Positions 1 to 6,796 of a DNA stretch of 32,580 bases are shown piece by piece (positions within the stretch are counted from its first letter, which is position 1; the number at the start of each line of letters is the position of its first letter). Below the pieces are notes generated by a model. The model made no database searches, was not told the origin of the DNA, and saw nothing but the letters and a program-made list of their open reading frames with translations. This DNA comes from Euzebyales bacterium (lineage in GTDB: Bacteria; Actinomycetota; Nitriliruptoria; Euzebyales; JAHELV01): contig DATHVN010000038.1 of the NCBI GenBank assembly GCA_035461305.1, positions 1-32,580 on the forward strand, read 5' to 3'. A program made the translations under genes and the position numbers.

Positions 1-675
1 GTCGAGGTCCGTCCGCAGGACGTCGCGGCCTCGGCGCGCCCACTCCAGCTCCTCGCGCTTGGCGACTCGTCCATCGCGGGGATCGGTGCCGACCGGCTCG
101 AGGGCTGCCTCGCCGTGCAGGTGGCGCAGCGCGTCGCCGACACGACCGGCCAGCCCGTGCGCGTCCGCGGCTACGGCGTGTCCGGTGCCCGCACCGCCGA
201 CGTCGCCGCGTCGCAGGTCGCAGCACTGGATACCCGTGACGGAGCAGATGCCGTCGTCGTGGTCGTCGGCATGAACGACATCGTGCACGTGACACCGCCG
301 TGGGCGTACCGCAGTGCCGTCCTTGACCTGTACGAACTGCTGCGCGGGCGCCTCGACGACGTGCCCGTGGTCGCGTGCAGCCTGCCGGAGGTCCGTTCCA
401 TCACGATCGTCGGACATCCGCTGCGCGACATCGCCGTCGTCTACGGCCGCCTGCTCGGCCGGATCCAGCGACAGGCGGTGCGGCGGGTCCCGAACGTCGC
501 CTTCGTCGATGCCCGACGCTCCGTTGGACCAGCCTTCGTCCGACGCCTCGAGACGATGAGCGTCGACGGATTCCACCCGTCGACGCTCGGATACGGGCTG
601 CTGGCCGACGCTCTTGCACGGACCATCAGTACCGCGCTGGGGTCCGAACGTGACGCGTTGGCCGTGTCGCCATGA
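1..675 (+). CDS. SGNH/GDSL-family hydrolase (5' end missing)
   Basis: The reading frame is open from base 1, so the gene begins upstream; 224 residues are visible. The SGNH blocks are readable. Block I is LLALGDSSIAGIG (about residues 18-30), with the nucleophile Ser after GD. Block III is GMND (90-93), with the oxyanion-hole Asn. Block V is DGFHP (189-193), giving the catalytic Asp and His. Families of this type are esterases or acylhydrolases acting on lipids or acetylated sugars; the substrate cannot be told. An internal GTG at 115 lies after block I and cannot be the true start. The next gene is 150 bases downstream on the same strand with no terminator seen. Confidence 0.88.
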   Translation, partial: VEVRPQDVAASARPLQLLALGDSSIAGIGADRLEGCLAVQVAQRVADTTGQPVRVRGYGVSGARTADVAASQVAALDTRDGADAVVVVVGMNDIVHVTPPWAYRSAVLDLYELLRGRLDDVPVVACSLPEVRSITIVGHPLRDIAVVYGRLLGRIQRQAVRRVPNVAFVDARRSVGPAFVRRLETMSVDGFHPSTLGYGLLADALARTISTALGSERDALAVSP

Positions 676-827
676 GTAGGACGTGCTGCTGGCGATCGCG
701 TCTGGCGGACTGTGCCGTCAGGATCGACAGCGACGTTGGTGAACGCAGGGTCGCCGTTGCCCACGTTGCTTCGGCCACGCCAGGCGCGCAATCGTGTCAG
801 GTACCTCTGGCGGGGCAGACTTGGCGC

Positions 828-1331
828 ATGGAGACGTGGGACGCGATCCGGTCACGGCGAAACGTGCGCGCCTACGAGGACCGCCCGATCCCGGCCGATG
901 ACCTCGACTGCGTGCTCGAGGCCGGGCGGCGTGCGCCATCCTCACGCAATCAACAGCGGTGGGATTTCGTGGTGTGCACAGACCGTGCCCAACTACGGGA
1001 GCTCGCGAAGGTCTGGAGGGGTGCTGGGCACGTTGCGAGGTCGGCAGCAACCGTGGGGCTGGTGACCGTCGCCTCGGCCAACTGGTCGGTCGCGTATGAC
1101 CTCGGGCAGGCCACGATGTCGATGATGTTGGCTGCGGCGGACCTGGGCATCGGCAGCGGGCACGCTGCCGTGCGCGATCAGGAGCTGGCACGCCGCGTGC
1201 TGGGGTTCCCCGACGACCGGCAGCTGGCGTGGCTGATCGCGTTCGGGTACCCGGCCGGCCGCCCGCTGCGCCCGATCGACCGCCCTGATCGCAGGCCGTT
1301 CGACGACGTCGTCCACCGCGCCGGTTGGTAG
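828..1331 (+). CDS. nitroreductase family protein
   Basis: A 167-residue nitroreductase-fold flavoprotein. The N-terminal FMN-phosphate motif is clear (RSRRNVRAYEDRPIP, residues 8-22), followed by the typical APSSRNQQRWDFVV segment. Near the C-terminus is the LGIGSG...LGFPDDRQLAWLIAFGYPAG region found in the family. Such proteins are homodimeric NAD(P)H- or F420-linked reductases of nitro groups, quinones or related acceptors; the substrate is unknown. ATG 828 is chosen because homology begins exactly there; the frame is open further upstream to 672, but that stretch looks non-coding. No Shine-Dalgarno sequence precedes it, so the transcript may be leaderless. It is slightly shorter than usual (about 180-220). 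Confidence 0.85.
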   Translation: METWDAIRSRRNVRAYEDRPIPADDLDCVLEAGRRAPSSRNQQRWDFVVCTDRAQLRELAKVWRGAGHVARSAATVGLVTVASANWSVAYDLGQATMSMMLAAADLGIGSGHAAVRDQELARRVLGFPDDRQLAWLIAFGYPAGRPLRPIDRPDRRPFDDVVHRAGW

Positions 1332-1395
1332 CGGTGCCCCGGTCGGACGTTGACGACCACAAGGACGACCAGGGCGATCCGCAGGGACGTTCGTC

Positions 1396-1424
1396 CTGAC
1401 GTCACGTACGCCGTTGCCTAGGCT
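1396..1424 (+). promoter_or_regulatory. sigma-70-type promoter for the flavoprotein gene
   Basis: A -35-like CTGACG (1396-1401), a 17-base spacer and a TAGGCT -10 box (1419-1424) lie 48 bases before ATG 1472. TAGGCT fits the actinobacterial TANNNT pattern that recurs in this window. Confidence 0.5.
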
Positions 1425-1471
1425 CGACCTGGCCAGCGCGCATGCCATGTCCAAGCCCAGGGAGGGCACCA

Positions 1472-1957
1472 ATGACGACCGATCGCATCGTGGAGATGAC
1501 CCAGCGCGAGTGCATGGAGCTGCTCGCTGCCAACCACTTCGGACGCGTCGCTGTCAACGACGACCAGGGTCCGGTGGTGCTGCCGGTCAACTACCTGCTC
1601 GACGGCGACAGCGTGCTCTTCCGCAGTGGCCCGGGCACCAAGCTCGAGGCCGGCGTGCGGGGATCACCCGCCAGCTTCGAGATCGACGCGATCGACCCCC
1701 GCACCCGCACCGGCTGGAGCGTGGTCGCGCGAGGCACGCTCACCGACGTCTACGATCCTGACGAGATCGAGCGGGCGAAACGGCTGCCCGTCGCACCGTT
1801 CGCGGGCGGCGACCGGCCGTACTACCTGCGCCTGCTGATCTACGACGTGAGCGGCCGGCGCATCGAACTGCCCGAAGGCGTGCCAGACAGCTGGTACCGG
1901 CCGACCGGGCTGGGCCACGTGTGGCTCGACCGAGACGCGGCCGACCTCGGGTTGTAG
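1472..1957 (+). CDS. pyridoxamine 5'-phosphate oxidase-family (split-barrel FMN) protein
   Basis: A 161-residue protein of the PPOX/split-barrel flavin-binding family, close to the NimA-like group. It opens with MTQRECMELLAANHFGRVAV, continues with the strand motif GPVVLPVNYLLDGDSVLFRSGPGTKL, which forms the FMN or F420 pocket in relatives, and has GWSVVARGTLTDV before a C-terminal helix. Proteins of this size are soluble dimers reducing small organic molecules; in actinomycetes many use F420 or bind haem or flavin. ATG 1472 is preferred over the in-frame ATG 1442 because GGAGG at 1461-1465 is correctly spaced and homology starts here. Cofactor and substrate cannot be assigned. Confidence 0.82.
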   Translation: MTTDRIVEMTQRECMELLAANHFGRVAVNDDQGPVVLPVNYLLDGDSVLFRSGPGTKLEAGVRGSPASFEIDAIDPRTRTGWSVVARGTLTDVYDPDEIERAKRLPVAPFAGGDRPYYLRLLIYDVSGRRIELPEGVPDSWYRPTGLGHVWLDRDAADLGL

Positions 1958-2070
1958 CCGCTGCCGGGACCTGCTGACGACGATCAACGCACAGAGGTAT
2001 TGGCCGTCAGGCGGTCTGTGGGCCATGATCGCCGAGGTGGTTGCACCCCTCGAGCCGAAGGGCGGACTGC

Positions 2071-3135
2071 ATGACCGACGATGCGCACGCGATTCGTTTC
2101 ACGTACCTGTCCCAGGAGGATCTCCTCGAGGCGGGGTGCCTGGACTTCCGCTTGGCGGTGGACGCCGCGGCACAGGCACTGCTCGCCTACCGAGACGGCC
2201 ACGTCATGTTCCCTGACAAGATCGTGCAGATCTTCGATCAGCAGACCCAGGAGCGGATCAACTGCCTCCCGGCGACACTGACCCGTGAGAAGGTCTGTGG
2301 TGTGAAGTGGGTGTCGGTCTTCCCGCCAAACGTCCCGCGCCACGGTCTGCAGAACCTGACCGCGATCTTCGTGCTGTCCGAGATCGAGCGTGGGTTCCCG
2401 CTCGCGGTGCTCGAGGGCACACTGGCATCGAACGCTCGGGTGGGCGCGATGGGTGCCCTGGCAGCACAGCACTTCGCACCCGCTGACGCCCGCACGATCG
2501 GCTTTATCGGTGCCGGCGAGCAGGCGAAGATGCACCTGCTCGCCATGAAGACGGTGCGCCCGTCGCTGTCGGAGTGCCGCGTGGCGGCGCTGACCCAGTC
2601 CGAAGAGGAGACCTTCGTCGCCGAGCTGGCGCCCGTGCTGGCCGACATGCACTTCGTGCCCACCGGCGGGGACGGCGCGCGGGCGATGAGCGACGCCGAC
2701 ATCCTCGTGACCGCCACCAGCGCCCAGGCGCCGCTGCTACAGGCCGAATGGATGAAGCCGGGATCGTTCTACAGCCACGTCGGCGGATGGGAGGACGAGT
2801 ACGCGGTCGCACAGCAGTGCGACACGATCGTCTGCGACGACTGGGAGACGGTCAAGCATCGCACGCAGACCCTCAGCCGCATGTACGCCGAGGGACTGCT
2901 CGGCGATGACGACATCCACGCGGACCTCGGTGACGTCGTCTCCGGCGACAAGCCCGGGCGGCGGTCCGACGACGAGCGCGTGTACTTCAACGCCGTCGGC
3001 CTGTCCTACGTCGACGTCGCACTGGCGCTGGCGATGTACCGCCGGGCGTTCGATGCCGGCAGGGGCACCCAGTTGACCATGCAGGAGACGACCGTGTTCC
3101 GGCATCCCGGCATTACGGCCCACGTCCACATCTGA
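2071..3135 (+). CDS. ornithine cyclodeaminase / mu-crystallin family dehydrogenase
   Basis: 354 residues covering the whole family length (about 320-380). The N-terminal half holds FTYLSQEDLLEAG, the substrate-domain segment GVKWVSVFPPN, and the ALASN/ARVGAMGALAAQHF stretch where substrate-binding residues sit. A Rossmann NAD motif GFIGAGEQ starts at residue 144, followed by DADILVTATSAQAPLL. Members convert ornithine to proline, act as alanine or other amino-acid dehydrogenases, or make imine reductions; a sub-branch is annotated in databases as a tyramine-oxidase subunit. Substrate is not deducible. ATG 2071 is chosen because the upstream in-frame TTG 2041 adds only ten residues without family similarity. 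Confidence 0.87.
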   Translation: MTDDAHAIRFTYLSQEDLLEAGCLDFRLAVDAAAQALLAYRDGHVMFPDKIVQIFDQQTQERINCLPATLTREKVCGVKWVSVFPPNVPRHGLQNLTAIFVLSEIERGFPLAVLEGTLASNARVGAMGALAAQHFAPADARTIGFIGAGEQAKMHLLAMKTVRPSLSECRVAALTQSEEETFVAELAPVLADMHFVPTGGDGARAMSDADILVTATSAQAPLLQAEWMKPGSFYSHVGGWEDEYAVAQQCDTIVCDDWETVKHRTQTLSRMYAEGLLGDDDIHADLGDVVSGDKPGRRSDDERVYFNAVGLSYVDVALALAMYRRAFDAGRGTQLTMQETTVFRHPGITAHVHI

Positions 3136-3180
3136 TCCGGGTGTCGCCGCGCACGGGTCACGCCACGGGGTGCGCCCGGA
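3136..3180 (+). terminator. possible stem-loop after the cyclodeaminase-like gene
   Basis: Directly after the stop codon, TCCGG (3136-3140) can pair with CCGGA (3176-3180) and GCGCAC (3149-3154) with GTGCGC (3170-3175), forming a two-part stem with an asymmetric internal loop. There is no T-tract, so it is at best a weak or Rho-assisted terminator. Confidence 0.3.
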
Positions 3181-3290
3181 TGAAGTGGAGGTCGGTGAAC
3201 TGGTCGTCGCCATGCGCTGGCGGCCGCAGCGAGCGTGTTCACGGCGCCATCATCACACGGCCCGCGACGGCGGGAGCGTGCTGTCGTCGC

Positions 3291-3302
3291 TACGGTCACG
3301 GC
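3291..3302 (+). promoter_or_regulatory. -10 box of a probable leaderless transcript
   Basis: TACGGT (3291-3296) ends six bases before ATG 3303, placing the expected transcription start at or next to the start codon. No Shine-Dalgarno sequence is present and no clear -35 box is seen. Confidence 0.4.
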
Positions 3303-3899
3303 ATGCGCGTGACGCGATTGACGCATTCGTGTGTGCGGTTCCAGCATGACGGCCGTGTGCTGGTCGTCGATCCGGGTGTGTGGAGCGAGGCCGACGTGCT
3401 CGCCGACGCCGACGCGGTCCTGCTCACCCACAAGCACACCGACCACGCCGACCTCGAGCGGCTGCGGACTGCGCAGGTGCAGATCGTGGCACCACACGAC
3501 GCCGTCCTGCCCGACGTGAAGGTCGATGCGGTCGGAGCCGGGGAGGCGTTCACGATCGCAGGGTTCGCGATCACCGCCGTCGGTGGCGTGCACGCCCCGG
3601 TCCTGCCCGGGCAGCGGCCGTGCGCGAACCTCGGCTACGTCGTCGAGGACGCCGCGTACCACACCGGCGAAGCGTTGCATGTGCCCGACGTGGACGTCGA
3701 GACGCTGCTGGTGCCGATGCACGGCTCATGGCTCACGACGTCCGCCGCGGTCGAGTTCATCCGCAGGGTGGGTCCGCGACGCGCCATCGGCATCCACGAC
3801 GGACAGATCAACGACCGCGGTGTCATGAGCGTGGGCCACTGGCTCGGTTCATCCGCGGCCGTCGACTACCGGTGGTTCCCAGCAGGCACCGACCTCTGA
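3303..3899 (+). CDS. MBL-fold metallo-hydrolase
   Basis: A 198-residue compact metallo-beta-lactamase-fold protein. The metal site motif HxHxDH is THKHTDH (H43, H45, D47, H48), preceded by the family's opening MRVTRLTHSCVRF and VVDPGVW. Later metal-ligand histidines are plausible in GGVHAP, PMHGSW and GIHDGQ. It belongs to the short UlaG-like/L-ascorbate-lactonase-like branch of cytoplasmic hydrolases that bind one or two metal ions; the substrate is unknown. ATG 3303 is preferred to an in-frame codon at 3141 because homology starts here and a -10 box lies immediately upstream. The gene stands alone on +, 167 bases after the cyclodeaminase-like gene. Confidence 0.86.
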   Translation: MRVTRLTHSCVRFQHDGRVLVVDPGVWSEADVLADADAVLLTHKHTDHADLERLRTAQVQIVAPHDAVLPDVKVDAVGAGEAFTIAGFAITAVGGVHAPVLPGQRPCANLGYVVEDAAYHTGEALHVPDVDVETLLVPMHGSWLTTSAAVEFIRRVGPRRAIGIHDGQINDRGVMSVGHWLGSSAAVDYRWFPAGTDL

Positions 3900-3987
3900 T
3901 GCGACCGCGCGGAGAGGGCGCATCGACGTCGTCGACGCCCGAGTCATGGCGCGGACGCGTGGCTTCCCGTGCGCCTGCTCGTCACAT

Positions 3988-4003
3988 CGGCCACCCGTGG
4001 CCG
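3988..4003. repeat. interrupted palindrome upstream of the ECF sigma gene
   Basis: CGGCCAC, two bases, GTGGCCG: perfect 7-base arms 38 bases ahead of the sigma factor start. It could be an operator or a short RNA hairpin; nothing else supports either role. Confidence 0.3.
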
Positions 4004-4041
4004 TCAGTGCTATGACGGACCACGACGAGGACACTTGACCC

Positions 4042-4953
4042 ATGGACGAACGCGACTGGCTGGCCGAGCAGTTCGAGTCCCAGCGAGCGAGGTTGACGGC
4101 GGTGGCCCACCGTGTGCTCGGCTCACGCGCGGAGGCCGACGACGCCGTGCAGGAGGCGTGGCTGCGGCTCAGCCGCACCGACGTGGCCGACGTCGCCAAC
4201 CTCGGCGGCTGGCTGACCACGGTCGTCGCGCGTGTGTCCCTTGACCTCCTGCGCGCACGGGCGTCGCGGCGCACGGAGGGCCTGCACGAGCACACCGTCG
4301 CCCCCCGCGTCGACGGCGATGACCCGGAACAGCAGGCCCTCGTGGCCGACGCGGTCGGACCTGCGCTGCTCGTCGTCCTCGACACCCTGGGTCCGGCGGA
4401 GCGCGTCGCGTTCGTGCTGCATGACATGTTCTCCGTACCGTTCGACGAGGTCGCCCGGATCGTGGGCCGCTCCCCCGCCGCCGCCCGACAGTTGGCGAGC
4501 CGCGCCCGCCGCCGGGTGCACGGCGCGACGAGCATTGCGGATGCCGACGGTCCACGCCGTCGTGCGGTGGTCGAGGCCTTCCTCGCGGCCTCCCGCGACG
4601 GTGACTTCGGCGCGCTGCTCGCAGTGCTCGACCCGCACGTCGTGCTCCGTGCCGATGCGGCTGCCGTCCGGATGGGCGCCACACCCGAGGTCCGCGGAGC
4701 GGAGGCGGTCGCGGACACGTTCGCCGGCCGGGCCCGTGTGGCCACACCCGCCCGGGTCGACGGCACCGTCAACGCAGTCTGGGCGCACGGCGGCCGTCCA
4801 CGGGTCGTCTTTGGCTTCACGATCGTCGGCGGTTCCGTCGTGGGCATCGACCTCATCGCGGATCCAGACCGCCTCGAGTCCATGCACGTGTCGTGCTCGT
4901 TGATGGTGACGAAGATCAACCAGATGGTTGAAAAAAGGCTCGGGGTCGGGTAG
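4042..4953 (+). CDS. ECF sigma factor with C-terminal SnoaL-like domain (SigJ type)
   Basis: 303 residues. Sigma region 2 is at about 13-45 (RLTAVAHRVLGSRAEADDAVQEAWLRL). Region 4 is at about 112-155 (LGPAERVAFVLHDMFSVPFDEVARIVGRSPAAARQLASRARRR). A fused NTF2/SnoaL-like domain covers about 170-280 and ends in GIDLIADPDRL, as in SigJ/ECF41-like factors. In that group the extra domain controls sigma activity in place of a separate anti-sigma factor, and targets are often neighbouring oxidoreductases. The last 20 or so residues (after DPDRLESM) are not typical of the family and are encoded by DNA that also carries an ArsR-type operator and the promoter of the next gene. No upstream copy of its own target promoter was recognised. 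Confidence 0.88.
   Translation: MDERDWLAEQFESQRARLTAVAHRVLGSRAEADDAVQEAWLRLSRTDVADVANLGGWLTTVVARVSLDLLRARASRRTEGLHEHTVAPRVDGDDPEQQALVADAVGPALLVVLDTLGPAERVAFVLHDMFSVPFDEVARIVGRSPAAARQLASRARRRVHGATSIADADGPRRRAVVEAFLAASRDGDFGALLAVLDPHVVLRADAAAVRMGATPEVRGAEAVADTFAGRARVATPARVDGTVNAVWAHGGRPRVVFGFTIVGGSVVGIDLIADPDRLESMHVSCSLMVTKINQMVEKRLGVG
4916..4931. promoter_or_regulatory. operator O1 (ArsR-type inverted repeat)
   Basis: TCAACC-AGAT-GGTTGA. Its arms are identical to those of the stronger palindrome 45 bases downstream, and its right arm overlaps the proposed -35 box at 4928-4933. It lies inside the 3' end of the sigma-factor gene. Confidence 0.6.
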
Positions 4954-4956
4954 CCT
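4928..4956 (+). promoter_or_regulatory. promoter of the ArsR/SRPBCC operon
   Basis: TTGAAA (4928-4933), a 17-base spacer and TAGCCT (4951-4956) make a good sigma-70-type promoter. It lies within the last codons of the sigma-factor gene. The -35 box overlaps operator O1, and the predicted start near 4963 falls in operator O2, the layout expected for autorepression. Confidence 0.6.
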
Positions 4957-4959
4957 GTC

Positions 4960-4977
4960 TTCAACCGATCGGTTGAA
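4960..4977. promoter_or_regulatory. operator O2 (18-bp perfect palindrome)
   Basis: TTCAACCGATCGGTTGAA is a perfect 18-base palindrome ending 15 bases before the ArsR start codon. Its arms match O1. Repressors of the ArsR type commonly bind such a site over the transcription start of their own operon. Confidence 0.65.
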
Positions 4978-4992
4978 CTCATGGAGGGAGGC

Positions 4993-5210
4993 ATGGCCGC
5001 CGATCCCCTGTCGCGGGTGTTCTCGGCGCTGGCCGACCCCACGCGTCGCGACATCGTCGCGCGGCTGGCCGTCGACGATGCGACCCTCACCGAGCTCGCC
5101 GAACCCTACGACGTGACCGTCCAGGCCGTCTCCAAGTCCTGCAGTCGATGCCCAACGACGTCGATTCGGTCCCCCCGACGCAACCACCACAGCCAGGAGC
5201 CGCACGATGA
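4993..5210 (+). pseudogene. ArsR-family regulator with an internal deletion
   Basis: The first 48 residues are a normal ArsR N-terminus (DPLSRVFSALADPTRRDIVARL, then LTELAEPYDVTVQAVSK), starting at ATG 4993 after a strong GGAGG. At 5137 the frame breaks where the recognition-helix continuation (normally HLKVL...) should follow. From 5139, in another frame, a plausible original C-terminus resumes (LQSMPNDVDS...), 23 codons ending in a TGA that overlaps the ATG of the SRPBCC gene. About 50 codons, covering the rest of the recognition helix, the wing and the dimerisation helix, are therefore missing. Without compensation, a 127-residue hybrid with no complete HTH would be made. The family normally represses its own operon and the SRPBCC partner. 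Confidence 0.75.
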
Positions 5211-5689
5211 CCACAACCAGCACCCGCGAGGCCGAGATCTTCGTCGACCCGGATGTGCCCCTCGTCCGCATCACCCGGGACTTCGACGCGCCGACCGAGA
5301 AGGTCTTCCGCGCGCACACCGACGCAGCCCTGATCGTGCAGTGGCTGGGGCCCCGACGGTATGAGATGCGCATCGACCACTACGACTGCCGCACCGGTGG
5401 GTCGTACCGCTACCTGCACGTCGCCGACGGCGAGGAGCACGGCTTCCACGGCAGCTTCCACGAGGTGCGCCCGTCGGAGCTCATCGTGCAGACGTTCACC
5501 TACGAGGGCGTGCCCGACGGCGTTGCGCTCGAGCGCCTGGTCCTCGAGGACCTCGGCGACGGCCGCACGCGGCTGGTTGCGACCTCCCTGGTGGACTCGT
5601 TCGAGGGACGCGACGCGTTCGTCGCCAGTGGCATGGAGACCGGGGTGCAGGAGATGTACCAGCGGTTGGACGAGCTGCTCGCGGGTTGA
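5207..5689 (+). CDS. SRPBCC (AHSA1-like/START) domain protein
   Basis: 160 residues, one complete AHSA1-type SRPBCC domain: LVRITRDFDAPTEKVFRAHTDAALIVQWLGPRRYEM at the N-terminus, GGSYRYLHV and HGFHGSFHEVRPSELIVQTFTYEG in the middle, and a long C-terminal helix (ASGMETGVQEMYQRLDELL). These proteins form a hydrophobic cavity for small ligands and are very often paired with an ArsR regulator, as here (ATGA overlap with the broken ArsR). The ligand is unknown. With the repressor damaged and the promoter intact, this gene might be constitutively expressed (inference). It converges on the MDR gene with only 13 bases between the stops. Confidence 0.85.
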   Translation: MTTTSTREAEIFVDPDVPLVRITRDFDAPTEKVFRAHTDAALIVQWLGPRRYEMRIDHYDCRTGGSYRYLHVADGEEHGFHGSFHEVRPSELIVQTFTYEGVPDGVALERLVLEDLGDGRTRLVATSLVDSFEGRDAFVASGMETGVQEMYQRLDELLAG

Positions 5690-5702
5690 CGACGCCGGCC
5701 GG

Positions 5703-6796
5703 TCAGGTCGCGATCTCGATCACGATGGCACCGACGTGCCGCCGCGTCATGAACGCGGCCTGGCCGGCCGCGAGCTCCTCGAGCGGGAAGGTGCGTGCCA
5801 CCCGCGGCGTGATCTCGCCGCGTTCGACGTGGCGCACGAGCGCGGCGAACACCCCAGGCGGCACCACGGTGGCGCCGTGGAACGTCAGATCGTGAAGGTA
5901 CAGCGTGCGCAGATCAAGTGGAACGAGCGGTCCGGCGACCGCGCCGGCCGTCGTGTAGTGGCCGCCGCGGCGGATCGTCTCGAGCAGCGGCGCGAACCAG
6001 TCGCCGCCGACGACGTCGGCGAACACGTCGACGCCGCCGGTGGCGTCGCGGACGGCGACGTCGAGGTCCGGACGGTCCCGGTCGAGCACGACGTCGGCCC
6101 CCCCCACTCCCACACCGCGGCGATCTTGGCCGCGCTCGTCACGGCGACGACTCGTGCGCCACGTCGCCGCGCGAGCTGGACCAGCGCACCACCAACACCA
6201 CCCGACGCGCCGGTGACGAGCACCCACTGTCCGGCACCGACGCCCGCCCGGTGCAGCATGTGCTCGGCCGTCGCATACGAGCACGGGACACTGGCCAGCT
6301 CGACGTCGCTGAGGTCGCTGTCGACCGGGTGCGCGTTGCCGGACGGGACCACGACGTACTCGGCGAAGCCGCCGTCGACGTCGGAGCCGAGGTAGCGGGC
6401 GTGCTCCAGCGCGCGGTCGGGTGCGCGCAGCCAGCCGTCGACGAGGACGCGCTCGCCGATCCGCGCGTCGGGCACCCCGGTGCCGACCTGCACGATCCGT
6501 CCGACGGGATCGGCGCCCTGGATGCGCGGGAACGTCACGCCGCCCCCCCAGCCGCCGTCCGCTGCTGACGTGGTGACGGCGGCACCGGTCGCCGACGTCA
6601 CCGTCCTCGAGTACCAACCGGTGCGGGTGTTGACGTCGGTGTTGTTGACGCCACAGGCGACGACCGAGATGAGGACCTCGTCGGCTGCCGGCGTGGGCAC
6701 CGGCACATCATCGCGGTGCTCGAGCATGTCCAGGCCACCATGACCGGTCAGGACGACCGCGCGCATGGTGCGCGGCACGGCGGACGGGCTCGTCAC
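5703..6796 (-). pseudogene. MDR-family (quinone-reductase-like) alcohol dehydrogenase, frameshifted
   Basis: The gene reads from GTG 6796 through a normal MDR N-terminus: MRAVVLTGHGGLDMLEHRDDVPVPTP (in part), CGVNNTDVNTRTGWYS, PRIQGADPVGRIVQVG and the Rossmann motif VTGASGGVGGALVQLARRRGARVVAV. The frame is lost at a run of eight G (C on +, 6098-6105). Downstream the family resumes in another frame (ADVVLDRDRPDLDV ... GGDWFAPLLETIRRGGHYTTAGA ... PLEELAAGQAAFMTR) and ends at 5703. Removing two G or adding one restores a protein of about 364 residues. No structural-zinc cysteines are seen, as in zinc-independent MDRs. Its start overlaps the aldehyde dehydrogenase stop (GTGA). If the shift is real, the protein loses the second half of its NAD(P) domain. 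Confidence 0.8.

Noticed and set aside
6543-6549. Second C run in the MDR gene as another frameshift site
   Set aside because: The reading frame on both sides is the same and encodes a normal GGWGGGVTFPRIQG segment.
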